Source: RYN-133 sp963754285 (GTDB taxonomy: Bacteria; Actinomycetota; Actinomycetes; Mycobacteriales; Jatrophihabitantaceae). From it: a DNA stretch of 64,000 nucleotides. The first letter of the stretch is position 1. The number at the start of each line of letters is the position of its first letter. The position numbers and the translations under genes were made by a program. Location: positions 180,507 through 244,506 of the forward strand of contig CAVWFN010000004.1 of NCBI GenBank assembly GCA_963754285.1, written 5' to 3'. Below, piece after piece: positions 37,071 to 45,665 of this stretch. Below the pieces are notes generated by a model that was not told the DNA's origin, searched no databases, and worked only from the letters and a program-made list of their open reading frames with translations.

Positions 37071-38576
37071 TCATGTCTTTGCCGCTTCCGGCGAGATGCC
37101 TTGCTCGGGACGTTTCGTCGCCGACAGCGGGTTGGCGATGTCCTCGAGCGACTTGCGTTCGGAGTCCACGCCGATGAACCAGGCGACCAACGCTCCGATG
37201 AGCATGATCACCGCGCCGATCACGTAGCCCCAGCTCAACGGTCCCGGCTTCACGTGCGCGTTGTTCGCACCGCCGATGAGGTGACCGAACAGGAACGGCG
37301 CAACCACGCCGCCCGCGCCTTGCGACAGCGCGAAGAAGTACGAGATCGCCTGGCCACGAAGTTCCAGCGGGAAGATCTCGCTCACCGTCAGGTACGCCGA
37401 GGACGCTCCTGCCGAGGCGAAGAAGAAGATGACACACCAGACGATCGTCTGGGTGGTCGCGGTGAGATCGCCCTTGTCGAACAACCACGCCGAGATCAGC
37501 AACAGGATCGACGACAACCCGTAGGTCAACAAGATCATCTTTCGTCTGCCGACCACGTCGAACAGATGCCCGAGAAGCAGCGGACCGAGCAGGTTGCCGA
37601 TGGCGAACGGGAAGAAGTAGTACGGGATGCTGTCCGTCCCGACCTTGTAGAACACCGACAGCACCAGCGCGTAACTGAAGAAGATCGCGTTGTACAGGAA
37701 CGCCTGGGTCACCATCATCGTGAAGCCGTAGATGGAACGCCGCGGATACTTCCCGAAGAACACCTTCGTCAGCTCGACCAGGCCCAGCCTCGGTGGCTCG
37801 GTCACCTCGAGCGCCTTGCTCTCGTCGACGGGCTCGAGCTCGACGCCCTGCGCCTTCACTCGCTCCTCGATCTCGTCGACCGTACGCTCGGCCTCGTCGT
37901 TGCGGCCGTGGGTCATCAACCAACGCGGGCTCTCCGGGATCGAGCGGCGCAGGAAGATGATGATCAGACCGAGCACCGGGCCGATGAAGAAGCCGATGCG
38001 CCAGCCCCAGTCGATCGACACGTGGCTGGAGAACAGATACAGGCCCAGACCTGACCCGAGTGCCGCGCCGCCCCAGTACGTGCCGTTGACAGCGATGTCG
38101 ACACGACCGCGGTACTTGGACGGGATCAGTTCGTCGATCGCCGAGTTGATCGCCGTGTACTCGCCGCCGATGCCCGTACCGGCGACGAAGCGGCAGATCA
38201 GCAACGACCAGAAGTTCCACGCGAAGCCACCGAGCCCGCTGCCGACCAGGTAGATCGCCAGCGTCACGATGAACAGCTTCTTGCGGCCGAGCTTGTCGGT
38301 CAGCCGTCCGAAGACGAGTGCACCGACCACCTCGCCGGCGAGGTAGACCGATCCGAGTGCACCGACCTGGCCGGTGCTCAAGGCGAGCGTCTTCGGGTCG
38401 GCCAGGATCGGCGCGACGAGGGCCACGATCTGGATCTCGAGGCCGTCGAGGATCCACGAAACTCCGAGGCCGACCACGACCAGCCAGTGGAATCTCGTCC
38501 ATGGCAGGCGGTCCATCCGGGCCGGGACGAGGCTGCGGACCGAGGTGGTGCCGGGCTCAGCTGTTGTTGCGGTCAT
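37071..38576 (-). CDS. MFS transporter, sugar-porter-like
   Basis: 501 aa, 12 helices with a large central loop (residues 225-270). Typical sugar-porter motifs are GRLTDKLGRKKLFIVTLAIY, RFVAGTGIGGEYTAINSAID, PSKYRGRVDIAVNG, PESPRWLMTHGRNDEAE and SEIFPLELRGQAISYFFA. GAGGAA lies about seven bases before the ATG. No catabolic gene adjoins it, so the substrate is open; the family also carries aromatic acids and inositol. Confidence 0.88.
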   Translation of the reverse strand: MTATTAEPGTTSVRSLVPARMDRLPWTRFHWLVVVGLGVSWILDGLEIQIVALVAPILADPKTLALSTGQVGALGSVYLAGEVVGALVFGRLTDKLGRKKLFIVTLAIYLVGSGLGGFAWNFWSLLICRFVAGTGIGGEYTAINSAIDELIPSKYRGRVDIAVNGTYWGGAALGSGLGLYLFSSHVSIDWGWRIGFFIGPVLGLIIIFLRRSIPESPRWLMTHGRNDEAERTVDEIEERVKAQGVELEPVDESKALEVTEPPRLGLVELTKVFFGKYPRRSIYGFTMMVTQAFLYNAIFFSYALVLSVFYKVGTDSIPYYFFPFAIGNLLGPLLLGHLFDVVGRRKMILLTYGLSSILLLISAWLFDKGDLTATTQTIVWCVIFFFASAGASSAYLTVSEIFPLELRGQAISYFFALSQGAGGVVAPFLFGHLIGGANNAHVKPGPLSWGYVIGAVIMLIGALVAWFIGVDSERKSLEDIANPLSATKRPEQGISPEAAKT

Positions 38577-38650
38577 CGGGGGTTCCTCACTGTCTGCGGT
38601 GACAGGTCTGCCCCGGTTTATCCCCGGATGTTTCGCTGCGTAACAGCTGC

Positions 38651-39544
38651 TTACGCGTCGATGTGCAACCGCACCGTCGTCCCGGCGGGCGACGACCGCA
38701 GCTGGACGAGGTCGCAGAGCTGGTTCACCAGCCACAGACCCCGGCCGCTCGGACGGTCGGGATGCGGCGCGATGCGCCCGGCCAACGGATCGCGGATCCA
38801 GCCACGATCGCGAACCTCGCAGGTGACCGAACGGTCGGCATCGTCCACCCAGAAACTGACGCGCGCACGACCTTCGCCGTGGCAGATGCTGTTCGTGACG
38901 ACCTCGTTGACCGCGTAGACCAGGTCGTCGACCCGCTCGTCATCGAGACCAGCCTTCGACGCGCGTCCCTCGATGAAACCGCGCAATGCGCTCAGCGTCG
39001 TGCGGTCGACACCGAGTTCCTCGCTGTCGATCGGTCGGATGGGCAGCGGTTCGGCGCGTGCCCGATCGACCGTGTCGGCGGGATCGGAAAGGTCGTCATG
39101 GCACGCGTTGATGCGTGCGACGACCTCGGCGTCCAGGGCCTCGTCGTACGCACAGGACAGGTGGCAGTTCCAGGCGCTGAACGCGGGTAGTTGCAGGATC
39201 AGCTCGTGCAGCGCGACTTCGGTGCGCAGCGCCGCTGTGTCGTCGGCGCGCACCGGCTCACCGACGCAACGCACGCCACTCGTGCGGTGGGCATCGACGA
39301 GGTTTTGCAATGTGGGGATGACGCGAGCCGGATTGCGGCCGGCGACCGAGCGGTCGATCACGACAAGATCGCCACCGTCCTTGCCGAGTTCGCGACGGAC
39401 CTCGGCGATCTGATCGGCGTCGGCGAACACGACTGCGGCGGCTCCGTCGGACAAGGCAGCGGACACCGATGCTGCCGCGGACGCAGCGAATCCCCCCGGA
39501 CCGGAATACGGGAGGAGATCATGCTGCAGCGCAGGGATGGTCAT
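38651..39544 (-). CDS. MEDS-domain sensor with anti-sigma-type HATPase
   Basis: 297 aa. The N-terminal half (HDLLPYSGPGGFAASAAASV to the YDEALDAEVVARINACHDD region) matches MEDS, a domain related to methanogen/methylotroph sensory proteins, with WNCHLSCAYDEAL conserved. The C-terminal half is an RsbW-like HATPase: VDDLVYAVNEVVTNSICHG (N box), VTCEVRDRGWIRDP (G1) and RPSGRGLWLVNQLCD (G2). Such proteins bind or phosphorylate anti-anti-sigma factors; the partner is not in the window. The phosphatase operon about 1 kb upstream may belong to the same stress circuit. Confidence 0.85.
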   Translation of the reverse strand: MTIPALQHDLLPYSGPGGFAASAAASVSAALSDGAAAVVFADADQIAEVRRELGKDGGDLVVIDRSVAGRNPARVIPTLQNLVDAHRTSGVRCVGEPVRADDTAALRTEVALHELILQLPAFSAWNCHLSCAYDEALDAEVVARINACHDDLSDPADTVDRARAEPLPIRPIDSEELGVDRTTLSALRGFIEGRASKAGLDDERVDDLVYAVNEVVTNSICHGEGRARVSFWVDDADRSVTCEVRDRGWIRDPLAGRIAPHPDRPSGRGLWLVNQLCDLVQLRSSPAGTTVRLHIDA

Positions 39545-39655
39545 GATCACCGCCGACCTGCGCCGCCGGCCGATCCGTACGGGGGACGGATCGGTCCAAC
39601 GCAGCAGCGAGGGTCCGAGCCAACGGCCGGCCGCAGGGTCGACCGGCCGCGGCGC

Positions 39656-39916
39656 TCAGGCGGCGCGGCTACGACGGCGGCGCGGCTCCGCGGGCGGGCG
39701 GATCTCTTTGCGCGCGGCGAGTACCACGTCCTGATCCAGACCCAGCATGTCGAGGAGCATGCGAGCGTCATCGACGTCGTGTGAGGCCGCGGCGATGATG
39801 CGTGCGGCCTGACGCTGCCGTTCGGCATGCAGTCGCTCCTCTTCCGCCATCCGCTCGATGTCGGCCTGGGAGACGAGCGTCCCATCCATTGACAAGGTCG
39901 TGCTGCGTCCGGTCAT
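39656..39916 (-). CDS. small hypothetical protein, 86 aa
   Basis: No family recognised. A helical acidic protein (QADIERMAEEERLHAERQRQ) with an Arg-rich tail. The ATG has GAAAGG 10 bases upstream. It lies between the receiver gene and the MEDS gene on the same strand and may be part of that signalling group; ANTAR-like helices are not evident. Confidence 0.6.
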   Translation of the reverse strand: MTGRSTTLSMDGTLVSQADIERMAEEERLHAERQRQAARIIAAASHDVDDARMLLDMLGLDQDVVLAARKEIRPPAEPRRRRSRAA

Positions 39917-39987
39917 GGCTCGACCTTTCCCACGACCCCGGGCCGTCTAACCGCGCTTTTCGCGGTGTTTCGACGAACTTCTGGAGA

Positions 39988-40443
39988 TCAGTCGTTGGGC
40001 AATTCGGCCAACCTGCCGAAGAAGTCGTCGATCTGCTTCACCACGCCCGCGAAGTCGTCGAAGTCGACCGGCTTCGACACGTGCACCGAGGCATGGAGTT
40101 CGTAGCTTCGCGCGATGTCTTCGTGCGCTTGCGAGGTGGTCAGAACGACGACCGGGATCCGGCGCAGGGCCGGGTCCTTCTTGACCTCGGCGAGCACCTC
40201 GTGGCCCGACATCCGCGGCAGGTTCAGGTCGAGCAGGATCAAGTCAGGACGCCGCGCATCCTTGTAGCCGTTCTCGCGGCGCAGGTACGCAATCGCCTCG
40301 ACACCGTCGGTGACCACCTCGAGGGTGGTGTCGAGCTGGCCCGCGGCCATCGCCTCGCGCGCGATCAGTACGTCGCCCGGGTCGTCCTCGACGAGCAAGA
40401 CGGTCAGTGGCCGCTCGTGAATGTGCATCGGTTCAGTGCTCAT
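39988..40443 (-). CDS. single-domain response regulator, Rcp1-like
   Basis: 151 aa receiver without an output domain. Acidic pocket EDD in TVLLVEDDPGDVLIAREA, phospho-acceptor Asp in LILLDLNLPRMSG, Thr in VVLTTSQAHEDI and Lys in HVSKPVDFDDF; the longer loop before the acceptor is typical of phytochrome-partner receivers. The ATG overlaps the histidine kinase stop (ATGA). It is the probable target of that kinase. Confidence 0.93.
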   Translation of the reverse strand: MSTEPMHIHERPLTVLLVEDDPGDVLIAREAMAAGQLDTTLEVVTDGVEAIAYLRRENGYKDARRPDLILLDLNLPRMSGHEVLAEVKKDPALRRIPVVVLTTSQAHEDIARSYELHASVHVSKPVDFDDFAGVVKQIDDFFGRLAELPND

Positions 40444-42025
40444 TCGGCGTCCACCGTCTCTGCAAGGTCCGCGCTGAAGTCTGATTGCGGAAGGGAATGC
40501 TCCGGGAGCAAGAACGCAAACGTAGCACCGGGACCTGTCGCTTTCGGCGAGCCAGATCTTGCCCCGATGGAATTCGACGATCTTGCGACACAAGGCGAGC
40601 CCGATGCCGGTGCCGCCGTATTTGTCGCGCAGGTGCAGGCGCTGGAAAATCGTGAAAATCCGTTCGGCGTATTGCCGGTCGATGCCGATGCCATTGTCGG
40701 CAACGGTGAACTGCCAGTTCGATCCGGCGCGGACGGCGGAGATCTCGATGCGCGGCGGATGGTCCGGGTCGCGGTACTTCAGCGCGTTGCCGACGAGGTT
40801 CTGGAACAGAGCAGTGAGCAGCGTCGCGTCGCCGTCGACGGTCGGCAGGGCGCCGCGGATGATCTGCGCATCGGAGGCAGCGATGCGATCCTCGAGCGTG
40901 ACCAGGGCGCGGCTGAGCGCGATTCCGGTGTCGACGGCGGCGAAATTCTCGGTGGTGCGCCCGACCCGCGAGAAGGAGAGCAGGTCGGCGATCAGCACCT
41001 GCATGCGCTTGGCGCCGTCGACAGCGAAGGCGATGTACTGCTTGGCCTTGTCGTCGAGTTCTTCGCTGTACTGGCGCTCGAGCAGCTGACAGAAGTTCGC
41101 AACCTTGCGCAGCGGTTCGGACAGGTCGTGCGACGCGACGTAGGCGAACTGCTCGAGATCGGCGTTGGACCGCGCGAGATCTTCGCCGCGTTCCAGCAAC
41201 CCGATCCGCGCCCGTTCGACGCGCGCGAGTTCGCTGGCGATGCGCGCTCGCATCGAGTCGACGTCGCGCCCTAGGGCCGCGATCTCCGGCGGACCGCTGG
41301 GACGGATCTGCTTGGCAATCGCACCGCGGGCGACTTCACGGGTCTGTGAACCGAGGTCGTCGATCGGGGCGAGCACCTGACGGCGCAGCCCGCGCCACAG
41401 CACGTACTTGCTGCCGAGCGTCAGCACCGCAGCCGCAATCGTCGCGATGAAACAGAACAGGATCGCGGCGTGCCGCTGGCCTTTGAGGTCGTCGCGCACT
41501 GCCGCGATGTGATCGCTGAGCGTCGCGGCGCGGCGTCTGAGCTTGTCGAAAGCTGCCTTGCCGGCCAGATCGCTCACCAGTCCGGACGCCTTCGGATCGC
41601 CGCGCCGCACCTCGGCGATGTACTTCGCAGCGATGTTCGTGCGCCACGCACGTGCGGCGCTGTCGAAGGCGGCCAGGTCGGCGGTCAGGGCGCGGATCGC
41701 CGGCGAGCAGCGCAGTCATCTGTCGTTCGTGCGTTCGTTGCAGCGCCGAGTACTGGCGATACGGCTGCAGGAAGACCTGACGCTTGCCCAGGACGTAGCC
41801 ACGCAAGCCGGTCTCCTGGTTGACCATGTCGCTCAGCAGCGTCTGGCTGGTCGCGTACGCCGGCTGCCAGCGATCGATGATCGCGTCGCCCTTGTCCTTG
41901 AACTGCAGCGTCGCGTAGAGCACGGTGGCGAAGGCGATCACCAGCAGCACGACCAGGGTCAGGAACCAACTGGCTACGCGTTTGCGCAGCGGCCAGTCGG
42001 CGAACAGCGCGTGTCGTTCGCTCAC
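40440..42025 (-). CDS. CHASE3-HAMP histidine kinase (two 1-base insertions)
   Basis: Membrane kinase, 527 aa once two extra bases are removed. Helix 1 (WFLTLVVLLVIAFATVLYAT), a CHASE3 sensor (NQETGLRGYVLGKRQVFLQP), helix 2 (ILFCFIATIAAAVLTLGSKY), HAMP, HisKA with YVASHDLSEPLRKVANF, then the ATPase N box VGNALKYRDP, VADNGIGID and GGTGIGLALCRKIVE. Extra bases are at about 41695 (after LLAGDP) and 40551 (in GAAAGC), the latter restoring ATGPGATFAFLLPEHSLPQS and a TGA at 40440-40442. Without this correction the kinase reads as a false fusion with the receiver. The GTG start at 42025 is eight bases after the phosphatase gene. Confidence 0.88.
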
Positions 42026-42033
42026 CCGTCCGC

Positions 42034-43206
42034 CTAGCTGTGAACGGTGATAGCAACGACGGCGGTGTCATCGGCCGAGCGGACCGGCGCGCTGCCGACG
42101 ATCACCGGCAGCCACGACCCGACCTTGCTGCCGCGGGCCACGGCCTCGCTCGTCGCGTCGAGAAGCTCGTCGACGCCCAGGCTCGCGCGATTGGCGGGCA
42201 CGCGGTATGCGTCGAGCAGGCCGTCGGTGTAGAGGATCATCGATGCTCCGGCAGACAGCAGCGTGCGCGACACCGGCCAGCCGCCGCTCTGCGGCCATCG
42301 CCGCGCCGCGCCGGTCAGCCCTTCGATCCCCAGTGGTGGACCGATCTCGGGATCGAGGTAGGTGACGCGACCGGCAGAACAGATCAACGGCGGCGGGTGC
42401 CCTGCTACTCGAAGGGTGACGCTGCGATCGACGTCGATCGTGATGTCGCAGGCGGTGACGAACCGTCCGCCGCTCCCGGTCTCGGCCGACAGCAGCCGCG
42501 ACATCGACGTCAGGATCGTCTCGTCCGGCACGCCGGCCAGCACGAGCGTGCGCCAGGCAACGCGCAGGTGGACGCCGAGCGCGGCTTCGTCGGGGCCGTG
42601 CCCCATCACGTCACCGACCACGGCACGCACGCGTCCGTCCGGAAGCTGCACGACGTCGTAGAAGTCGCCGCCGAGCACGGCGAGGTTGCGGCCGGGCTGG
42701 TAGTAGGTCGCGCACTCGACGAAGTCGTCACGCAACAGCGGTCGCGGTAACAGGCCGCGTTCGAGTCGGGAGTTCTCTGCCGAGAGCATCTGCTCCTCGC
42801 GCAGGGCGAGCTCGGTCGCCTGCGCGCGGCTGCGTTCGACCGCGTATCGGATCGACCGGTCGAGCAACTCCGGCGTGATGTCGTCCTTGACGAGGTAGTC
42901 CTGCGCTCCGGCGGCGACGGCGTCGACGCCAGTGCGGTCGTTGCGTCCGGTCAGGACGATGATCGGGATCCCGATCGCCTCGCCCACGAGACCGTGCAGC
43001 GCGCCGAGACCTTCGGCGTCGGGCAGGCCGAGATCGAGCAGGACGCAGCCGGGCGCCTCGGCCAGGGCGTTGATCCCCTCGGCGAGAGTTCGCTGCCACA
43101 ACACGTCCACCTCGGGGACGCCCGCCTCGATCAGGCACTCGCGCACCAACAGGGCATCGCCCTCGTCGTCTTCGACGAGGAGCACGCGCGACAGGAGGTC
43201 GCTCAC
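42034..43206 (-). CDS. receiver-PP2C (SpoIIE/RsbU-type) phosphatase
   Basis: 390 aa. An N-terminal receiver (VLLVEDDEGDALLVRECLIE, phospho-acceptor in CVLLDLGLPDAEG, KDD in LVKDDITPELL) is followed by a short coiled linker and a PP2C-like Ser/Thr phosphatase: NLAVLGGDFYDVVQLPDG, VGDVMGHGPDEAALG, AGHPPPL, LYTDGLLDAYR. Such proteins dephosphorylate anti-anti-sigma factors. It is the first gene of an operon with the kinase and the single receiver. Confidence 0.94.
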   Translation of the reverse strand: MSDLLSRVLLVEDDEGDALLVRECLIEAGVPEVDVLWQRTLAEGINALAEAPGCVLLDLGLPDAEGLGALHGLVGEAIGIPIIVLTGRNDRTGVDAVAAGAQDYLVKDDITPELLDRSIRYAVERSRAQATELALREEQMLSAENSRLERGLLPRPLLRDDFVECATYYQPGRNLAVLGGDFYDVVQLPDGRVRAVVGDVMGHGPDEAALGVHLRVAWRTLVLAGVPDETILTSMSRLLSAETGSGGRFVTACDITIDVDRSVTLRVAGHPPPLICSAGRVTYLDPEIGPPLGIEGLTGAARRWPQSGGWPVSRTLLSAGASMILYTDGLLDAYRVPANRASLGVDELLDATSEAVARGSKVGSWLPVIVGSAPVRSADDTAVVAITVHS

Positions 43207-43290
43207 GCTGCCCTCCTGTCAATCGCAGTGGGTCGACCTCGGCGAACCCTACCGGTCCGGGGTCGGAATATCGTGCGTTGCACGCTGTTG

Positions 43291-43339
43291 TTGACACATC
43301 AAGCAGATAGGACTAGGGTCCTAGTTGAACGATCAACTA
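43291..43339 (+). promoter_or_regulatory. yceI promoter and MarR-like operator
   Basis: TTGACA at 43291-43296 and TAGGGT at 43314-43319 are 17 bases apart, a good vegetative promoter. Directly downstream, TAGTTGA-ACGA-TCAACTA (43322-43339) is a perfect inverted repeat that covers the transcription start, the classical place for a MarR-type repressor. AGGAC-TAGG-GTCCT (43309-43322) partly overlaps. No MarR gene is in the window. Confidence 0.75.
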
Positions 43340-43357
43340 TCAGGAAGAGGCAGGTCC

Positions 43358-43918
43358 ATGACCAGCACACTCACCGACTTCAGCACCCTGACCGGCACCT
43401 ACGCCATCGACGCGTCGCACAGCCGGTTCGGCTTCGTCGCCCGCCACGCGATGGTCACGAAGGTCCGCGGCGCGTTCAACGAGTTCGAGGGCACCGCGAC
43501 CATCGACGGCGCGAACCCGGACAACTCGACCGTTTCGGTAACCATCGCCGTCGACAGCATCGACACCCGCAACAAGCAGCGCGACGACCACATCCGCACC
43601 AACGACTTCCTCGACGTCGCGACCTACCCGCAGATCACCTTCACGTCGACCGCCATCAAGCACCAGGACGGCAACGACTTCGAGGTCACCGGCGACCTGA
43701 CGATCCGCGGCGTCACCAAGTCGATCACGATCCCGCTCGAGTTCCAGGGCGCGGCAAGCGACCCGTTCGGCAACGAGCGCATCGGCTTCGAGGGCTCGGT
43801 CGCGATCAACCGCAAGGACTGGGGCGTCAACTGGAACGCCGCGCTCGAGGCCGGCGGCGTTCTCGTGAGCGAGAAGGTCACCCTCGAGTTCGAGATCTCG
43901 GCGATCAAAACCGCCTGA
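43358..43918 (+). CDS. YceI family protein
   Basis: 186 aa lipocalin-like protein that binds polyprenoid-type lipids in known members. YAIDASHSRFGFVARHAMVT is the family start, then VAVDSIDTRNKQRDDHIRTN and GDLTIRGVTKSITIPLEFQG, and DWGVNWNAALEAGGVLVSEK. There is no signal peptide, so it is the cytosolic actinobacterial type. AGGAAGAGG lies about eight bases before the ATG at 43358. The promoter and operator upstream suggest induction by a small molecule. Confidence 0.94.
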   Translation: MTSTLTDFSTLTGTYAIDASHSRFGFVARHAMVTKVRGAFNEFEGTATIDGANPDNSTVSVTIAVDSIDTRNKQRDDHIRTNDFLDVATYPQITFTSTAIKHQDGNDFEVTGDLTIRGVTKSITIPLEFQGAASDPFGNERIGFEGSVAINRKDWGVNWNAALEAGGVLVSEKVTLEFEISAIKTA

Positions 43919-43930
43919 CCCGCGCAGATC

Positions 43931-43967
43931 GTGCAACTTCTGCGGCGACTGACCGCAGAAGTTGCAC
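43931..43967. terminator. perfect 15-bp stem-loop after yceI
   Basis: GTGCAACTTCTGCGG (43931-43945) pairs with CCGCAGAAGTTGCAC (43953-43967) around the loop CGACTGA. It begins 12 bases after the yceI stop and ends 10 bases before the next ATG. It could stop yceI transcription or mask the next start. No T-run follows. Confidence 0.7.
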
Positions 43968-43977
43968 AATCAACGGT

Positions 43978-44442
43978 ATGGCAGACCGAGGCGCGTTACG
44001 CGCGAAGTATCTGCATGCCGATCGTCCACCGAGCACTGCTCGCGGACTGCATCACACCGCCCTGATCAGCAGCGACGTCGAAGCGACGATCCGCTTCTAT
44101 CAGGACGTGCTCGGGTTCCCGTTGACCGAGCTGATCGAGAACCGCGACTATCCCGACTCGTCACATTTCTTCTTCGACATCGGCAACGGGAACCTGCTCG
44201 CCTTCTTCGACTTCCCCGGCCTCGAGGTGCAGCCATATGCCGAAGTGCTCGGCGGCTTGCACCACATCGCGATCTCGGTCGACCAGCAGCACTGGGACGG
44301 CGCAGTGCGCCGCCTGAGCGATGCCGGGGTCGACCACGAGGTGCACAGCGCGGTGTCGGTCTACTTCCGTGATCCGGACGGCGCGCGACTCGAACTGATC
44401 GCCGACCCATTGGGCGAGATGTACGGCTCGCACGTGCTCTAG
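43978..44442 (+). CDS. VOC (glyoxalase/dioxygenase fold) family protein
   Basis: 154 aa, one pair of VOC modules: GLHHTALISSDVEATIRFYQ and VLGFPLTELIENRDY, then GGLHHIAISV and VYFRDPDGARLELIAD. Metal-ligand-like His (LHHTAL, LHHIAI) and Glu (RLELIA) are present, so a metal enzyme is likely; reaction unknown. No ribosome site precedes the ATG, which lies close to the hairpin. The TAG stop shares the palindrome CTAG with the stop of the reverse transcriptase on the other strand. Confidence 0.85.
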   Translation: MADRGALRAKYLHADRPPSTARGLHHTALISSDVEATIRFYQDVLGFPLTELIENRDYPDSSHFFFDIGNGNLLAFFDFPGLEVQPYAEVLGGLHHIAISVDQQHWDGAVRRLSDAGVDHEVHSAVSVYFRDPDGARLELIADPLGEMYGSHVL

Positions 44443-45665
44443 CTGCCGACTCCGTCCGGCCAATCAATCCGGTCGAAGTCCGCCCGGAGGCGCGCGGCGA
44501 ACCGCGCGTCCAACGCGCCGGCCGCAGCGATCCGTCCCAGCAGCCGCTCGCGCGACACGTTCTGTCCGGGCACGCCGTGCACGCGACAGTTGTGCACGAT
44601 CGCGCGCAGTCGATCACGTTCGTCGCGTGGCAGCGTCGGATGGTCGTTGACCACTGCGCCCAACGCAGCAAGCCGACCAGCGTTCGTGCGCACGGACGTC
44701 TTGTGCGCCGCCAACACGAAACCCTCGTCGCGCACGATGCCTTCGACGGCGGCGAGGAATCCCGTGCGCGCACGATGCAATGGCCGCGCGCCGCTGAAGA
44801 CGAGATCGTCGACATAGCGCGTGTACGTCGCGTCGAAACGGTCGGCGAGCGCGGCAAGCCGACGATCCAGCCCGAACGCGACTGCGTTGGCCAGCAACGG
44901 CGATGTCGGTGCGCCCTGCGGCAGGTGCGGAACGACCAGACGGTCGCGGAGCCTGCGCTGCGCCTCGATGCCGACCATGTCGCGTGCTCGCGGAACGTCG
45001 CGCCACACGGGTGCGGGCATCGCCGTCGTGCACAGGCCGGCAATCGCATCGCCCACGGCGGGAGCCACGTCGAAGGCTCGCAACAGACCCCGCACTCGTC
45101 CCACCGTCACTGTGGGGAAGAAGCTCTCCAGATCGAGGTGCACGAGCACCGCTGCACCTGCATGCGGTGTCAGCGCCGACGCCACCGATCGCGACCGCAC
45201 CCCGCCGTGCGCGCAGTCGTGCAGCGGGATCGCCGCGGTCAAGCGCCGCAGCAGCCGCCGCTGGATCTGTTTCAACCGCGACTTCGGCGCAGCCACCAGC
45301 CGCACGCCGCCACGCTTGGGCAGAGCCCGCCACCGGTAGTGCTGCAACTTCGGTGCGGCGCGGCGCTCGCGGCTTTGCAGATCGGCGAACCACATCAGCT
45401 CGCCGAGATCGACGGCGAGGATCTGGCACAACGCCGAGAGGTCCGTACGCGGATCGAGCAGGCCAGGCGGCTCGGCGAGGAAGGCTGTCAGCTCCTCGCG
45501 CGCGGGAGGTTCGGCGAAGCGGCGGCGCAGCGCGCCGGCGAGGGCGACCACGTCATCGTCGATGAGCAGCCGCCGGCGCGCTCGGGCGATCCGCAGCTGG
45601 ATCGCATCGACCTGCCACGGCCCGTCCAGAATGACGTCGACAAGATCGTCGTCGCCGGAGGTCAT
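44439..45665 (-). CDS. retron-type reverse transcriptase
   Basis: Intact RNA-directed DNA polymerase, 408 aa from the ATG at 45665. Fingers: WRALPKRGGVRLVAAPKSRL and LKQIQRRLLRRLTAAIPLHD (residues 112-150), AHGGVRSRSVASALTPH (a form of the retron NAxxH, here SALTPH), catalytic Asp178 in HLDLESFFPTV, LPQGAPTSPLLANAVAF (249-264), YTRYVDDLVFSG with YVDD at 284-287, and GFVLAAHKTSVRTNAGRLAA then LGAVVNDHPTLP (thumb side, where retrons have VTG). There is no maturase, HNH or integrase domain, so it is not a group II intron or retrotransposon. The first 100 residues are an unassigned helical N-terminal region. A GTG 29 codons upstream is an alternative start. It is flanked by a convergent VOC gene and a divergent surface-protein gene; no retron effector of a named type is adjacent. 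Confidence 0.9.
   Translation of the reverse strand: MTSGDDDLVDVILDGPWQVDAIQLRIARARRRLLIDDDVVALAGALRRRFAEPPAREELTAFLAEPPGLLDPRTDLSALCQILAVDLGELMWFADLQSRERRAAPKLQHYRWRALPKRGGVRLVAAPKSRLKQIQRRLLRRLTAAIPLHDCAHGGVRSRSVASALTPHAGAAVLVHLDLESFFPTVTVGRVRGLLRAFDVAPAVGDAIAGLCTTAMPAPVWRDVPRARDMVGIEAQRRLRDRLVVPHLPQGAPTSPLLANAVAFGLDRRLAALADRFDATYTRYVDDLVFSGARPLHRARTGFLAAVEGIVRDEGFVLAAHKTSVRTNAGRLAALGAVVNDHPTLPRDERDRLRAIVHNCRVHGVPGQNVSRERLLGRIAAAGALDARFAARLRADFDRIDWPDGVGS

Noticed and set aside
39988..41610. Hybrid histidine kinase fused to a receiver
   Set aside because: Removing one extra base near 40551 restores a kinase stop at 40440 and an ATGA-coupled separate receiver.
44439..45665. Group II intron or diversity-generating retroelement
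   Set aside because: No maturase/HNH domain or intron RNA was seen, and no template/variable repeat pair with adenine changes was found by eye.
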